Source: an uncultured Tolumonas sp. (lineage in GTDB: Bacteria > Pseudomonadota > Gammaproteobacteria > Enterobacterales > Aeromonadaceae). Taken from it: a stretch of 64,000 nt of DNA. Where the stretch lies: NCBI RefSeq assembly GCF_963676665.1, contig NZ_OY781373.1:186001-250000 (forward strand), given 5' to 3'. Positions 1 to 9,016 of the stretch are shown piece by piece (within the stretch, counting starts at the first letter, position 1; each line of letters opens with the position of its first letter). The position numbers and the translations under genes are program-made. The notes beneath the pieces were generated by a model. The model saw only the letters and a program-made list of their open reading frames with translations. It had not been told where the DNA came from and did no database searches.

Positions 1-1713
1 ATGGAGCAAAATAAAAACTTCGTACAGACAATAGCGCAAATTTTAACTTCAGAAAGTGTAATACAGGATATTTACTCTGTGCTTAATGATGATGCTATGG
101 CAGAAAAGGGCTTAGCAGAGGCTTTAGCAGAACAGGGCAAATTTCCTATGTATGGCATGCCAACCAGAACTCGGAACTTGCTTACCAAACCTATAAGCCT
201 AAATGAGGACGAAATTCAATTTGCAAGTATGGATCGCGACCTTGATATTGCGATTCAGGAGTTTGCACCGGGAAAATATCTTGTACAGGATAAACGCCGT
301 TATTTTACTGCGGGTTATTCCGGTATGTTAAAGCAGAGCTACAAAAATCCTATGGAATTTAATTCCGATAGTAATGAACCGGGTGAATCTCGAAGAATGG
401 TTGTTTGCCCAGTATGTAAAGTTTGGGTTCCAGCAAGTAAAAAAACTGAGGAATGTACAGCCTGTGGAGCTGTAATGGATGAAGCAGAAAATTACCAATG
501 CTATGTACCTAATGGATTTATAACCACATTAGAAGAAAAGCCAGCTAAAGAAGATTTTGATCAAACGCTGACAGCAGGTAGTAGAGTATCAATTGCAGAA
601 GCTTATTCACTTTCAGCTATTTCTGAGCCTGATAGCAATATTACCTTTCAGCTCCAATCACAAATTTGCCTCCATCGATTAAATCGCGGTGTTTATAGCA
701 ATAATACTTGGAGTGGTTTTAGTGCTGAACACGGTAACTTATCCTTCAAATATCGAAAAGAAGGCCTTTCCGAGTATCTAATGGCAAAGAACATCTGGCT
801 GGACAGTAATGTTCTTGAAATAGATTCATCTCTGAAGAGACGATTTACACCTACACAAGAAGGCAGCCCATCATTTTATCTTTCCGCTCCCAAAGTTACA
901 GATTTACTAGCATTGATGGTAACCAATGTGCCCGAAGGACTTCAGCTGCTAAACTCTAAGGGGACATTAACCTCCGCTTTTCGGGCTGCAGCGTTGTCTG
1001 CATCTTTTATGATCGTCAACTATGCTTCAAAAGAGCTATTTGATATCGACCCCGAAGAAATTGAAATTTTGGAGCCTCGAGTGCAAATGTTAAAAGATGG
1101 CTCCTATTCGCCTGTATTACAAATGGCCGATCGGCTCGTTAATGGTTCTGGTTTATGTGAGCGATTACAGCAGAAAGGGAGCTCTTGTAAGCCAATTATT
1201 ATTGAAATTTTGAAAGCAATATCCAGTGACAAAGAGGTCTATCCGTTAAAAGAGTTACTATATCCAGAACATCGTGAAAAATGTCTTCAGGGATGTTACT
1301 TATGTCTACACAGATATGGTAACCAAGCCTATCATGGATTGTTGGATTGGAGGTTGGGTCTCGATGCTATTCAGCTACTTTTAGATAACACTTACGATGC
1401 AGGACTATATGGTAAATTTACAGCCCCGAGCATTGAAGACTGGCAATGTAATGCATTGAAATTAGCAAATGAAGCTGCATCATTATTTAATAGTTCCACA
1501 AAGATAGTTGGAAATCTTCCACTAATTAGTATCGGTCCTGAACGTTGGGCTGTAGTTGTTCATCCATTCTGGAATCGAGAAATTCTTTTTAAGGCCAATC
1601 CTGAACTTGAGGAGTTCTCGTTACAAATGGAGGATATTGAGTTTGTTGATACTTTTGAATTGTCGCGTCGTATGGGATATGTGATGGCCAATTTGCGTTC
1701 ACAATCAAATTGA
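1..1713 (+). CDS. DUF1998-domain helicase, C-terminal part (open at left edge)
   Basis: The frame is open to the first base of the window, so the ATG at position 1 need not be the real start. The first 60 residues contain GKFPMYGMPTRTRNL and then DRDLDIAIQEFAPG. In large DUF1998 helicases these motifs follow the helicase core, which suggests the ATPase domains lie upstream of the window. A zinc-ribbon is visible (C136, C139, C152, C155). A DUF1998 signature follows at about residues 300-470, with the cysteine cluster C428/C432/C435 followed by HRYGNQ. This family includes MrfA and the helicases of Druantia and DISARM-type defence systems. The DrmB-type N-terminus (a PFGVGA-like motif) is absent, so I do not call it DrmB. 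The nuclease gene begins 7 bp downstream, so the two are probably one operon. The DUF1998 assignment is strong; the exact system is not resolved. Confidence 0.75.
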   Translation: MEQNKNFVQTIAQILTSESVIQDIYSVLNDDAMAEKGLAEALAEQGKFPMYGMPTRTRNLLTKPISLNEDEIQFASMDRDLDIAIQEFAPGKYLVQDKRRYFTAGYSGMLKQSYKNPMEFNSDSNEPGESRRMVVCPVCKVWVPASKKTEECTACGAVMDEAENYQCYVPNGFITTLEEKPAKEDFDQTLTAGSRVSIAEAYSLSAISEPDSNITFQLQSQICLHRLNRGVYSNNTWSGFSAEHGNLSFKYRKEGLSEYLMAKNIWLDSNVLEIDSSLKRRFTPTQEGSPSFYLSAPKVTDLLALMVTNVPEGLQLLNSKGTLTSAFRAAALSASFMIVNYASKELFDIDPEEIEILEPRVQMLKDGSYSPVLQMADRLVNGSGLCERLQQKGSSCKPIIIEILKAISSDKEVYPLKELLYPEHREKCLQGCYLCLHRYGNQAYHGLLDWRLGLDAIQLLLDNTYDAGLYGKFTAPSIEDWQCNALKLANEAASLFNSSTKIVGNLPLISIGPERWAVVVHPFWNREILFKANPELEEFSLQMEDIEFVDTFELSRRMGYVMANLRSQSN

Positions 1714-1720
1714 TACAAAA

Positions 1721-2872
1721 ATGAATCAAAGTATGCTGAAACGCACTCGCTCAGTAATGCCCTCAAAACTGGGGGTATTTACTGAGTGCCCAGCAAGATA
1801 TATTTTTGAAAGTGAGGCTTATTCTATTCCATATTTACCTTTGCATCCCCGATCCCTATTGGGAAGTGAGGTGCATCGAATAGCAAATATTTTACAGAAA
1901 AAAGGAGATATGGAGTCAGCCTCGATTATTCAACAATTAGAATATAATTTGATTACAGCTTTGACAGGTACTAGGTGGTTAGGAACATTAACCGCTTGGG
2001 TACAAGAACATTATGGTGTTGCTGGATTTGTATCGCGTAAAACACTTCATGAGCAAATACGATATGCTAAGTCGCTTACCTGTTTTGTTTCAGAGCCAAG
2101 GAAATATTCATCAGAATATATAGGAAAACGAAAAATTTGTATTCCTACAGGACGAGAGCAATTGCTGACTAGCGCACTATTCAATGTAAGTGGGCGTGCT
2201 GATCTTATTTATCAGAAAGAAACTGGACAGATACGGATTGTCGAATTTAAAACAGGTAAGGTGACTGATGAGCTGAATCAGCCGAAAGAAAATCATCTGC
2301 TACAGGTTGCTGCATATGGTGTGGTAGTAAAAGAATTGGCGCCAGATATCAATGTTGAACTGGAACTGGTTGGGCCTCATGATAGTTGGACTGGCTTCCT
2401 TGACTCAACCTTGAACGACCGAGTTACAAAAATTTTGGTCAAGCTTAATGAAATGCTACCACTTAATATTCCATTTTCTCCAAACGAAATTGCTCAACCT
2501 AGTGGACACTGTATTCGATGCTCTAGTCGGTGTTCATGTCCTGTTTACAAAGAGAAGATGTTACCAAATCAATGTAACGATAATTTCTTTGATTACGATA
2601 TAAGCGGAAAATTATTGGCTATTGAAGGTGATAATTATTTGTCTGACTTAAAAATTGAGTTAGATAATGGATTGGTTGCGAAAGTATTTCGTATACCAAC
2701 GCAGATGATTCCTACAAAAGCCAAAGCTGTTGGTGCTTTTCTTTTTCTTTATGGATTACGGATTTTGGGAGAAAAAAAAGAAGGATGCTTTCCTCGGAAT
2801 TTTTTTGTTTTTGATGTGCATGATCCCAAACGTTCAGCATTTCAGTTTCTTCTTCAATATGAAGACGATTAA
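1721..2872 (+). CDS. Cas4/RecB-like PD-(D/E)XK nuclease with Fe-S cysteines
   Basis: A protein of 383 residues. The nuclease core is seen as GRADLIY (D161), IVEFKTGK (E174, K176) and then HLLQVAAYG, which matches motifs II, III and the QxxxY helix of the PDDEXK_1/Cas4 family. One cysteine near the N-terminus (TECPARY, C23) and a C-terminal cluster CIRCSSRCSC (about residues 264-273) match the four-cysteine iron-sulfur arrangement of Cas4 and AddB nucleases. The rest of the C-terminus (about residues 285-383) is unrecognised. The gene starts 7 bp after the helicase stop, without a strong ribosome binding site, and is probably co-transcribed with it. A helicase plus Fe-S nuclease pair is typical of DNA-targeting defence modules. 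A role in phage or plasmid defence is inferred from family and context. Confidence 0.72.
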   Translation: MNQSMLKRTRSVMPSKLGVFTECPARYIFESEAYSIPYLPLHPRSLLGSEVHRIANILQKKGDMESASIIQQLEYNLITALTGTRWLGTLTAWVQEHYGVAGFVSRKTLHEQIRYAKSLTCFVSEPRKYSSEYIGKRKICIPTGREQLLTSALFNVSGRADLIYQKETGQIRIVEFKTGKVTDELNQPKENHLLQVAAYGVVVKELAPDINVELELVGPHDSWTGFLDSTLNDRVTKILVKLNEMLPLNIPFSPNEIAQPSGHCIRCSSRCSCPVYKEKMLPNQCNDNFFDYDISGKLLAIEGDNYLSDLKIELDNGLVAKVFRIPTQMIPTKAKAVGAFLFLYGLRILGEKKEGCFPRNFFVFDVHDPKRSAFQFLLQYEDD

Positions 2873-3009
2873 TATTTTTATTACAATTCTGACTTCAGAA
2901 AATCTCAATAAACGAGCAGGTATCGGTGGTGTGCTGATGCAATATTTCAGTCATTGCGTCTGCATATCTACCGCTAGTTGAACCATGACATATTCATTTT
3001 TATCTCGCA

Positions 3010-3739
3010 GTGCGCTCTATCGTGTTCAAGCTCACCAAAGGTGATGCGCCTGACGTAACGCAGATGAACGCTCATGTGCGAGAGCTGATCGCCGAAGCCG
3101 TAAAATCAGACTGGGTCGAGGAGACCTACTTGCTGGGCGATGATCAGGCCGATTCGAACGATATTTTTGACGAAGACTATCTGGCTCGAATCCGCAGAAT
3201 CAAACTGCCGAACACCAAAATACAATTACTGCAAAGCTGTTAGCGAAAGCGATCAGTGACTTTAAAAAAGTGAATCCAAGGCACCGACTTCTCGAAACAC
3301 TTTCCGGCATTGGTTGAGAACTATAACGAACGTAAAGAAAACGACTTGTTTAACGGCGAAGAGTTCACTGTCATTGCCGATGACATGGTTGAGCAGATCT
3401 TTGGCGTGTTTCAATGAGTTGAAATCAGAAATGACCTCGTTTGAAGCGATGGGCATTGATATGGAAGAGAAGGCGTTCTACGACATTCTCGCTGCCATGC
3501 AGCAGAAATACGATTTCACCTACGATGACGACAAGATGCTCGAATTAGCCAAAGAAATGAAAATCATCGTCGATAATCAAGCGTAATACCCCAACTGGAG
3601 CCACTGCGACTACATCAAAGCTGCGCTGAAAGTCGAACTGATTTTGTTACTGCACAAATACGGCTTCCCGCCCGTGGCAAACGATGACGCGTATAAAAAC
3701 GTGCTGGAGCAGGCAGAGAATTTTAAGAAGATTCATTAG
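3010..3739 (+). pseudogene. hsdR: Remnant of type I restriction endonuclease subunit HsdR (C-terminus)
   Basis: Pieces of the HsdR C-terminal domain appear in order but in different frames. They are VFKLTKGDAPDVTQMNAHV, then FDEDYLARIRRIKLPNTKI, then (after a frame change near 3235) LAKAISDFKKVN, then FSKHFPALVENYNERK, then ELKSEMTSFEAMGIDMEEKAF, and last, beyond an in-frame stop at 3584-3586, LILLLHKYGFPPVAND and EQAENFKKIH. At least three indels and one stop are needed to explain it. Only about 240 of the roughly 1000 residues of HsdR remain, and no hsdM or hsdS is nearby. It is a decayed restriction gene left in a defence region. The start given is where homology becomes visible, not a real start codon. 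Confidence 0.85.
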
Positions 3740-3789
3740 AAGTATGTACGGCTAAAAAGAAATATCCTCAAGTTACCTTGACTTCTCCG

Positions 3790-3821
3790 AGCTACCTATC
3801 AAAATGATAGGTAGCTTTTTT
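3790..3821 (+). terminator. Rho-independent terminator
   Basis: A perfect 12-bp stem (AGCTACCTATCA at 3790-3801 with TGATAGGTAGCT at 3805-3816) and a 3-nt loop are followed by a run of six T. It lies 50 bp after the HsdR remnant and just before the DUF4258 gene, so it separates the two transcription units. Confidence 0.88.
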
Positions 3822-3852
3822 GATCGGCTTAAATACTACTTCTGGATTACGT

Positions 3853-4191
3853 ATGACATCTAAGCCAACTGTTATATCTGAATTTCCCTTAACTGATCAC
3901 TCAGCAAAACAGATCATCAGGGATTTAGCAGAGAATCACACGGGTAGAATTAAATTTTCAAAGCATATTCGAGAACGAATGGTTGAGCGGCGAGTGACGG
4001 ATGCTCAGATCCTGTCTGTTTTGAAAAGTCATAGCAGCGTTATAACAGAAAGTACCAGCCAGACACCGGCTGGTGATTGGAAGTTAAATATGAAAGGCGT
4101 TGCTGCAGGTGATGTGATTGAGGTTGTGATTTGCATTAAATCGTGTGATTACGACCCATCATTGAGACTGATAACGGTCATGATTAAATAA
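3853..4191 (+). CDS. DUF4258 protein, putative toxin of a type II TA-like pair
   Basis: The ATG at 3853 gives 112 residues. A TTG at 3820 in the same frame would add 11 residues but lies inside the terminator T-run, so I reject it. The motif FSKHIRERMVERRVTDAQILSVL near residue 45, followed by a strand-rich C-terminus ending in RLITVMIK, is the DUF4258 pattern. Such small proteins often sit beside HTH regulators annotated as MqsA- or HigA-like antitoxins, as here: an HTH gene starts 50 bp downstream. The likely role is the toxin-side partner, perhaps an RNA-acting RelE-like fold. That is inferred from context only. Confidence 0.62.
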   Translation: MTSKPTVISEFPLTDHSAKQIIRDLAENHTGRIKFSKHIRERMVERRVTDAQILSVLKSHSSVITESTSQTPAGDWKLNMKGVAAGDVIEVVICIKSCDYDPSLRLITVMIK

Positions 4192-4240
4192 AGAACATAA
4201 AACGCTATTTGCTAAGCAACAGTGAGTGAAGGGGACAAGC

Positions 4241-4684
4241 ATGAAAAGCTATCACTATAGGGAGTGCGGATTAGACAACGTGTACCTTGTTAATGGCTTT
4301 ACAGTGGATGAGGAAGACGGTGAAGAATATGTGTCCATTGACGACATTCATGGATTACACCGTTTAATCGCCAAGCAAATCGTTGATAAAACAACGGCCA
4401 TGACAGGTGCAGAATATCGCTTTTTTCGCATTGAAATGAATTTGTCGCAGAAGACGATAGGTGAGCTGTTTGGTGTCGATTCACAAACAGTAGCCCGATG
4501 GGAAAAAGGCAAAAATGAACTGCCTAAAATGGCAGATGTTTTGATACGCGCTGTATATAACGAGTTTATTGAGAAAGAAAGTAAAGTGCGCTTTCTCGTT
4601 GATGCGATCAATGAATCTGAAGCTCAAAACGTTCTTAACATGGAATTTGAGCAGAACGAGTCAGGATGGCATGTTGCTGCCTGA
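4241..4684 (+). CDS. HTH (XRE/MqsA-type) antitoxin-like regulator
   Basis: A protein of 147 residues. The ATG at 4241 follows an AAGGGGA ribosome binding site at good spacing, so it is preferred over the in-frame GTG at 4226. The central helix-turn-helix is clear: MNLSQKTIGELFGVDSQTVA, followed by RWEKG. It resembles the DNA-binding half of MqsA/HigA antitoxins, but no CxxC zinc-binding N-terminal domain is seen. With the upstream DUF4258 gene it forms a two-gene unit closed by a terminator. The HTH probably represses its own operon; this is inferred from the family. Confidence 0.65.
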   Translation: MKSYHYRECGLDNVYLVNGFTVDEEDGEEYVSIDDIHGLHRLIAKQIVDKTTAMTGAEYRFFRIEMNLSQKTIGELFGVDSQTVARWEKGKNELPKMADVLIRAVYNEFIEKESKVRFLVDAINESEAQNVLNMEFEQNESGWHVAA

Positions 4685-4701
4685 TTGTGGGTGAAGTTAA
4701 A

Positions 4702-4738
4702 TAAAAAAGAGCTGGCACGTAAGTGCTGGCTCTTTTTG
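4702..4738. terminator. Bidirectional terminator between convergent genes
   Basis: A hairpin AGAGC..GGCAC / GTGC..GGCTCT (about 4708-4732) has an A-run before it and a T-run after it. It can serve both the HTH gene (plus) and the SDR gene (minus), whose stop codons flank it. Confidence 0.8.
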
Positions 4739-4747
4739 TTTAACCCA

Positions 4748-5596
4748 TTAAACGCCCTTGCTGAATTCTGCAAAATGCTGTTTCCAATCTGGATGCCAGC
4801 GCGATAGTGCGGGGCGGTTATGGATCAAATCATCAACAGACCACTGCATGCGACGCTGATCTAGCTCCCTTGTCACTTCATTGTCTTCACAGAAAATATA
4901 AAACTCACCGGTATTCATACCGGTGACCATGCGTTCGGCAACTTGCTCTGCACGCCAAGGCGCTTTAGGTTTTATCGAATCTATGGATGTGCCTGGAAAA
5001 TTCATTGGTGTGAATGTGTAACCAGGAATCAATAGATGAGCACTGATCTTGTCAGCAAATTCTTCTCGTAACTCATGTGCCAGTTGTTCCGTCAGTACGC
5101 GCACCGCTGCTTTTGATACCGCGTAAGCGGCATTACCTGGCGGTGTGGTGATCCCTTCTTTCGAGCCAACATTTACAATCGCGCTGTGGCTTTGTTGATG
5201 GCCTAATGTCTTGATAAACCGCTCTTGCAGCATTAAAAGCGCCCAGAAGTTTATTTCCATGAGGGAACGCCATTGTGTGGTGTTTCCTGAAGGCCCGGCG
5301 CCAGCAATAATGGCCGCATTGTTAATCAGAATAGCAATTTCACCCGTTGACACGGCCACTTGATGTAGTTGCTCGCGTACCGCTTCCGATGTGATATCGC
5401 CCATGACCGGATGAATGGTTGAGCCTGGAAATTTTGAACGCAAACGATGAATAGCTTCCATTAATGCGGGTGCATTTTTATCGGATAACACCAGTTTCAT
5501 CTTTTCTTGTGCCATGCGTTCGGCAATGGCGTAACCAATGCCGACCGCAGCTCCTGTGATCACGGCGACAGCGTCTTTTCTGATGGCTGGATGCAT
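4748..5596 (-). CDS. SDR-family NAD(P)-dependent oxidoreductase
   Basis: A classical short-chain dehydrogenase/reductase of 282 residues. The nucleotide-binding motif TGAAVGIG lies near residue 14, the NNAA motif near residue 92, and the catalytic YAVSK near residue 160 follows a serine in the NVGSKEG strand. An AAGGA site precedes the ATG at good spacing. The C-terminal 70 residues extend the substrate lid (FYIFCEDNEVTRELDQRRM), a feature of a subgroup of SDRs acting on small alcohols or ketones. The substrate cannot be told from sequence. It is divergent from a LysR regulator, a common arrangement in which the regulator controls the oxidoreductase. Confidence 0.85.
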   Translation of the reverse strand: MHPAIRKDAVAVITGAAVGIGYAIAERMAQEKMKLVLSDKNAPALMEAIHRLRSKFPGSTIHPVMGDITSEAVREQLHQVAVSTGEIAILINNAAIIAGAGPSGNTTQWRSLMEINFWALLMLQERFIKTLGHQQSHSAIVNVGSKEGITTPPGNAAYAVSKAAVRVLTEQLAHELREEFADKISAHLLIPGYTFTPMNFPGTSIDSIKPKAPWRAEQVAERMVTGMNTGEFYIFCEDNEVTRELDQRRMQWSVDDLIHNRPALSRWHPDWKQHFAEFSKGV

Positions 5597-5715
5597 AATT
5601 TTTCCTTTTGTTCTGTTTCATCAAGACTAAATTTGCAGAGATCATGTATTCGACATAGCTCGAAAATCTTTGCGATTATTGAATTTATTTAATGATACGC
5701 TGCGGTTGAGCGGAT

Positions 5716-5760
5716 ATTGTTGAAGCATTAACGATGTTTCGTTTAGTTTTATTCAACAAT
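5716..5760. promoter_or_regulatory. Candidate LysR operator in the SDR/LysR divergent region
   Basis: An exact inverted repeat, ATTGTTGAA (5716-5724) and TTCAACAAT (5752-5760), has a 27-bp spacer. It lies just in front of the LysR ribosome binding site (GAGGGG, 5762-5767), where LysR-type regulators usually bind to repress themselves and activate the divergent gene. Confidence 0.45.
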
Positions 5761-5769
5761 TGAGGGGTT

Positions 5770-6693
5770 ATGGCCCAACTTCCTGTTTCTAAAATTTCCC
5801 GCGCTGATTTAGCCGATCTGAATTCCTTCCTGATCGTTTACCGACTGTGTAATTTCACTCAGGCGGCAAAAGAGCTGGGAGTAACGACATCGGCATTGAG
5901 TCATTCCATCCGCAATCTGGAGTCACGCCTTGGGGTGCGCTTACTGAACCGCACCAGCAGAACGGTGTCGCCCACAGAAGCCGGCAGTCATCTTGCTAAA
6001 CGGCTGGCTGTTGGGTTTTCAGAAATCGGTGAGGCATTAGCGGAGGTTAATCGGCATCGAGCAAGCCCTGCCGGGCGTTTACGCCTCAATGCGTTACAGG
6101 ATGGTGCTCGGCTGGTTTTGGCGAAGTGTTTACCGATTTATCTGAAGAAATACCCCGACATGTCCGTCGAAGTGGCGGTAGAAGATAAAATGGTGGATAT
6201 CGTGGCTGCCGGGTTTGATGCTGGTTTTCGTTTTGGTGGCACTATCCCTGCTGATTTAGTCGCGGTAAAAGTCAGCACACCATTGAAATGGGTAGCGGTT
6301 GCATCCCCTCGGTATTTATACCAAAAAACAGCACCGATGATCCCTGAAGATCTTATCCATCATAGTTGTATACAAATAAGAACGGGGCAGGGCGTTATCT
6401 ATCGTTGGGATTTTGAAAAAGATGGCGATCATCGCGTCATTGATGTTCCCGGACAGGTGTGTGTGAATGATACCAACCTGGTACTCGATTTTGCTCGTGC
6501 TGGCGTTGGGATCGGCTATTGCCTCGAAGCTCGGGCGGCCCAGTATCTCCAGACGGGAGAGTTACGGCAGGTATTACCCGATTGGGCACCAACAGAACCG
6601 CCAATGTATCTGTACTATCCTGGGCATCGGAGCGTTCCATCCGGTTTACATGAGCTCATCGACGTTATCCGGGAAGAGCTTTCCCGCGAATAG
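5770..6693 (+). CDS. LysR-family transcriptional regulator
   Basis: A protein of 307 residues, typical for the family. The N-terminal winged HTH runs from about residue 13 to 72 (LNSFLIVYRLCNFTQAAKEL, then SALSHSIRNLESRLGVRLLN and RTSRTVSPTEAG). The substrate-binding domain includes GRLRLNALQDGARLVLAKCL and FDAGFRFGG, as in the CrgA/YafC-like subgroup with LysR_substrate folds. A strong GAGGGG site precedes the ATG. The gene is divergent from the SDR gene and probably regulates it in response to the SDR substrate or product. The ligand is unknown. Confidence 0.88.
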   Translation: MAQLPVSKISRADLADLNSFLIVYRLCNFTQAAKELGVTTSALSHSIRNLESRLGVRLLNRTSRTVSPTEAGSHLAKRLAVGFSEIGEALAEVNRHRASPAGRLRLNALQDGARLVLAKCLPIYLKKYPDMSVEVAVEDKMVDIVAAGFDAGFRFGGTIPADLVAVKVSTPLKWVAVASPRYLYQKTAPMIPEDLIHHSCIQIRTGQGVIYRWDFEKDGDHRVIDVPGQVCVNDTNLVLDFARAGVGIGYCLEARAAQYLQTGELRQVLPDWAPTEPPMYLYYPGHRSVPSGLHELIDVIREELSRE

Positions 6694-6995
6694 GTATCTC
6701 TTTTTGCTGCAGATCTACGGTTTGCAGCAACTCCTTCCGAAAGCTTTTCTGCAAAAATCAGCACTTCCTAATTACGAATTCGAAAGAGATCTGTTTCCTC
6801 ATTTTTCTTTTATAGCTTAGAACATGCCATAAATGCGGTGCACTTCCTCTTTTTGTTGATTCTGATGCGCCAAAAGTCCTTTTTCGATAAATTTTTGCCC
6901 TTCATCACACTTTCAAATGTTTTCATTTTGCTTTCGATATCGAATGTTCTATTGTTTTCGTATTCAAAAGTAAAAATGTTTCGAATGGAGTGAAA
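6694..6995 (+). promoter_or_regulatory. gat operon leader with candidate repressor operators
   Basis: A gene-free stretch of 302 bp before gatZ. Its right third is rich in TTTC repeats: TTTCAAATG at 6911, TTTCATTTTGCTTTCGA at 6921-6937, the palindrome TTCGATATCGAA at 6933-6944, and TTTTCGTATTCAAA near 6955. AgaR/GatR-type DeoR proteins bind tandem TTTC-containing repeats, and a matching sequence occurs before the deoR gene at 12480. The ribosome binding site GGAG is at 6987-6990. I see no convincing structure in the left two-thirds. Confidence 0.5.
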
Positions 6996-8261
6996 ATGAA
7001 AGAATTAATTCAATCCCATAAATCAGGTAATGACATCGGGATCTGTTCCATCTGCTCAGCGCATCCCTTAGTTATCGAAGCCGGTTTGATGTTTGATCTG
7101 AACACTAATCGCAAAGTACTGCTCGAAGCGACATCAAATCAGGTAAACCAGTTTGGCGGTTACACTGGTATGAAGCCGGCAGATTTCCGAGATTTTGTTT
7201 TTGGGATTGCAGAGAAAGTTGGCTTTCCAAAACAACGCATCATTCTAGGTGGCGATCATTTAGGACCAAACTGCTGGCAAAACGAACCTGCTCAAGAGGC
7301 CATGGAAAAATCAAAAATTCTGGTGGCTGAATATGTGAAAGCAGGTTTCACTAAAATTCACCTTGATGCGTCCATGTCTTGTGCCGATGATCCGGTGCCT
7401 CTTGATCCGTTGGTCGTTGCTGAACGTGCCGCTGTGCTGTGTTTGGCGGCCGAAAATGCGGCCACAGAAGAACAAAAACAACAGCTGTCGTATGTCGTCG
7501 GAACAGAAGTTCCAGTACCAGGTGGGGAAGCGCATGCCATCAACACAGTGCATGTTACCACTGTGAATGATGCTGAAAACACCATCACCAGTCATTACGA
7601 TTCATTCAAAAAACATGGCCTGACCGAAGCCATTGAACGCATCATTGCGATTGTTGTTCAGCCAGGTGTTGAGTTTGATCACTCCAATATCATTCACTAC
7701 AAACATGATGAAGCGCTGGCGCTGTCAAAATTCATTGAAGGCACGCCACTGGTTTATGAAGCGCATTCAACCGACTACCAAACACCCGTTGCATTCAAAC
7801 AGCTCGTTGACGACCATTTTGCCATTCTGAAAGTGGGCCCGGCACTGACATTTGCACTGCGCGAAGCCATTTTCGGTTTGTCACTGATTGAAAAAGAGCT
7901 GGTCGCGGCAGAGTCGCAGTCTCAAGTGATGCAGGTGATTGATTCAGTCATGCAAGATGAACCGGGTTACTGGAAAAAATACTACAACCCAGTGCACTCA
8001 AAAGCCCTGATCGACATTCACTTTAGTTTGTCAGACCGCATTCGTTATTACTGGTCACATGAACGTATTAATAAAGCGGTAGAAAAATTAATTGAAAACC
8101 TGAATTCAAAAGATATTCCACTTGGCATGTTAAGTCAGTATTTCCCTGTTCAGTTTCAACGCGTATTGGAAGGGGAATTAAATCTGTCAGCGAAAAATAT
8201 CATCCTAGATAAAATTCAGGATGTATTACGTGCCTATGCGTTTGGCTGTGGTGGGTATTAA
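6996..8261 (+). CDS. gatZ: D-tagatose-1,6-bisphosphate aldolase subunit GatZ
   Basis: A protein of 421 residues from the ATG at 6996, which sits 5 bp after GGAG; the in-frame GTG at 6990 overlaps that site and is rejected. GatZ/KbaZ-family sequence runs the whole length, with [15 protein letters not shown] near the start, then [36 protein letters not shown] and [12 protein letters not shown]. GatZ is the non-catalytic subunit needed for stability and full activity of the class II aldolase GatY, which cleaves tagatose-1,6-bisphosphate to DHAP and glyceraldehyde-3-phosphate. It is the first gene of a galactitol operon. GatZ and KbaZ are close relatives; galactitol PTS and dehydrogenase genes downstream decide for gatZ. 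Confidence 0.95.
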   Translation: MKELIQSHKSGNDIGICSICSAHPLVIEAGLMFDLNTNRKVLLEATSNQVNQFGGYTGMKPADFRDFVFGIAEKVGFPKQRIILGGDHLGPNCWQNEPAQEAMEKSKILVAEYVKAGFTKIHLDASMSCADDPVPLDPLVVAERAAVLCLAAENAATEEQKQQLSYVVGTEVPVPGGEAHAINTVHVTTVNDAENTITSHYDSFKKHGLTEAIERIIAIVVQPGVEFDHSNIIHYKHDEALALSKFIEGTPLVYEAHSTDYQTPVAFKQLVDDHFAILKVGPALTFALREAIFGLSLIEKELVAAESQSQVMQVIDSVMQDEPGYWKKYYNPVHSKALIDIHFSLSDRIRYYWSHERINKAVEKLIENLNSKDIPLGMLSQYFPVQFQRVLEGELNLSAKNIILDKIQDVLRAYAFGCGGY

Positions 8262-8263
8262 TT

Positions 8264-8740
8264 ATGAAAGATATGAAATTATTCGTTCGCGACAATATCT
8301 TCTTTGAAGATCACTTTGAAGTATTGAAACATATTGGTGCCGCCATGTTGAATGTCGGCGTTGTGAAAAACACCTATCCTCAAGCGTTATTGGATAGAGA
8401 AAAGGATTATCCAACTGGCATAGCGTTAGAGGGTTATAGCATCGCTATTCCTCATTGCTCTGCGGATAATGCAATCAGTCCTGCTATTTATCTGATCAGA
8501 CCAAATGCCCCAGTGCCATTTGATCAAGCTGATGATACAGGAAAAGTAAATGCACAATTAATTATTGCATTAATTGTGACTGATCCAAAAGACCAATTGG
8601 TCTTATTGAAAAGTCTGTTTACCAATATACAAAACCCCGATTTCTTCTATGCATTATTAAATGCTGAAGATGAAGAGACTCTGGTTTCCACATTTAAAAA
8701 TAGAATATTCAACCAGGAAGGAGTTTGCCATGAAGCGTAA
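8264..8740 (+). CDS. gatA: Galactitol PTS EIIA component
   Basis: A protein of 158 residues that starts 2 bp after gatZ. It belongs to the fructose/mannitol EIIA family, and the phospho-accepting histidine is the one in [13 protein letters not shown]. It passes phosphate from HPr to the cysteine of GatB during galactitol uptake. The stop overlaps the gatB start by 11 bp, so the two are translationally coupled. It is cytoplasmic. Confidence 0.93.
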   Translation: MKDMKLFVRDNIFFEDHFEVLKHIGAAMLNVGVVKNTYPQALLDREKDYPTGIALEGYSIAIPHCSADNAISPAIYLIRPNAPVPFDQADDTGKVNAQLIIALIVTDPKDQLVLLKSLFTNIQNPDFFYALLNAEDEETLVSTFKNRIFNQEGVCHEA

Positions 8741-9011
8741 AGTGATCGTTGCTTGTGGTGGTGCTGTTGCAACATCAACAATGGCGGCAGAGGAAATTAA
8801 GGACTTATGTAAAGAACATGGTATTGAATTAGAAATAATTCAGTGTCGGGTGAATGAAATAGAAACGTATCTGGATGGTGTGAATTTAGTTTGCACAACG
8901 GCAAAAGTAGATCGCACCTTTGGTGATATTCCATTGGTACATGGCATGCCATTCGTATCAGGTGTTGGGATCGATGCGTTGAAACAAAAAATTCTGACTA
9001 TTTTGGAGTGA
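8730..9011 (+). CDS. gatB: Galactitol PTS EIIB component
   Basis: A protein of 93 residues from the ATG at 8730, which follows GGAAGGAG at 8717-8724. It is a lactose/galactitol-type EIIB. The phosphocysteine lies in the N-terminal loop [12 protein letters not shown] (C9). It transfers phosphate to galactitol as the sugar passes through GatC. The gene overlaps gatA and is followed 5 bp later by gatC. Confidence 0.93.
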   Translation: MKRKVIVACGGAVATSTMAAEEIKDLCKEHGIELEIIQCRVNEIETYLDGVNLVCTTAKVDRTFGDIPLVHGMPFVSGVGIDALKQKILTILE

Positions 9012-9016
9012 TATCC

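Noticed and set aside
1-2872. Calling the first two genes DISARM or Druantia
   Set aside because: The drmB N-terminal motif is missing, the helicase core is outside the window, and a Cas4-like nuclease is not a core partner. The system cannot be named from here.
3820-3852. TTG at 3820 as start of the DUF4258 gene
   Set aside because: It lies in the T-run of a strong terminator; the ATG at 3853 is the sensible start.
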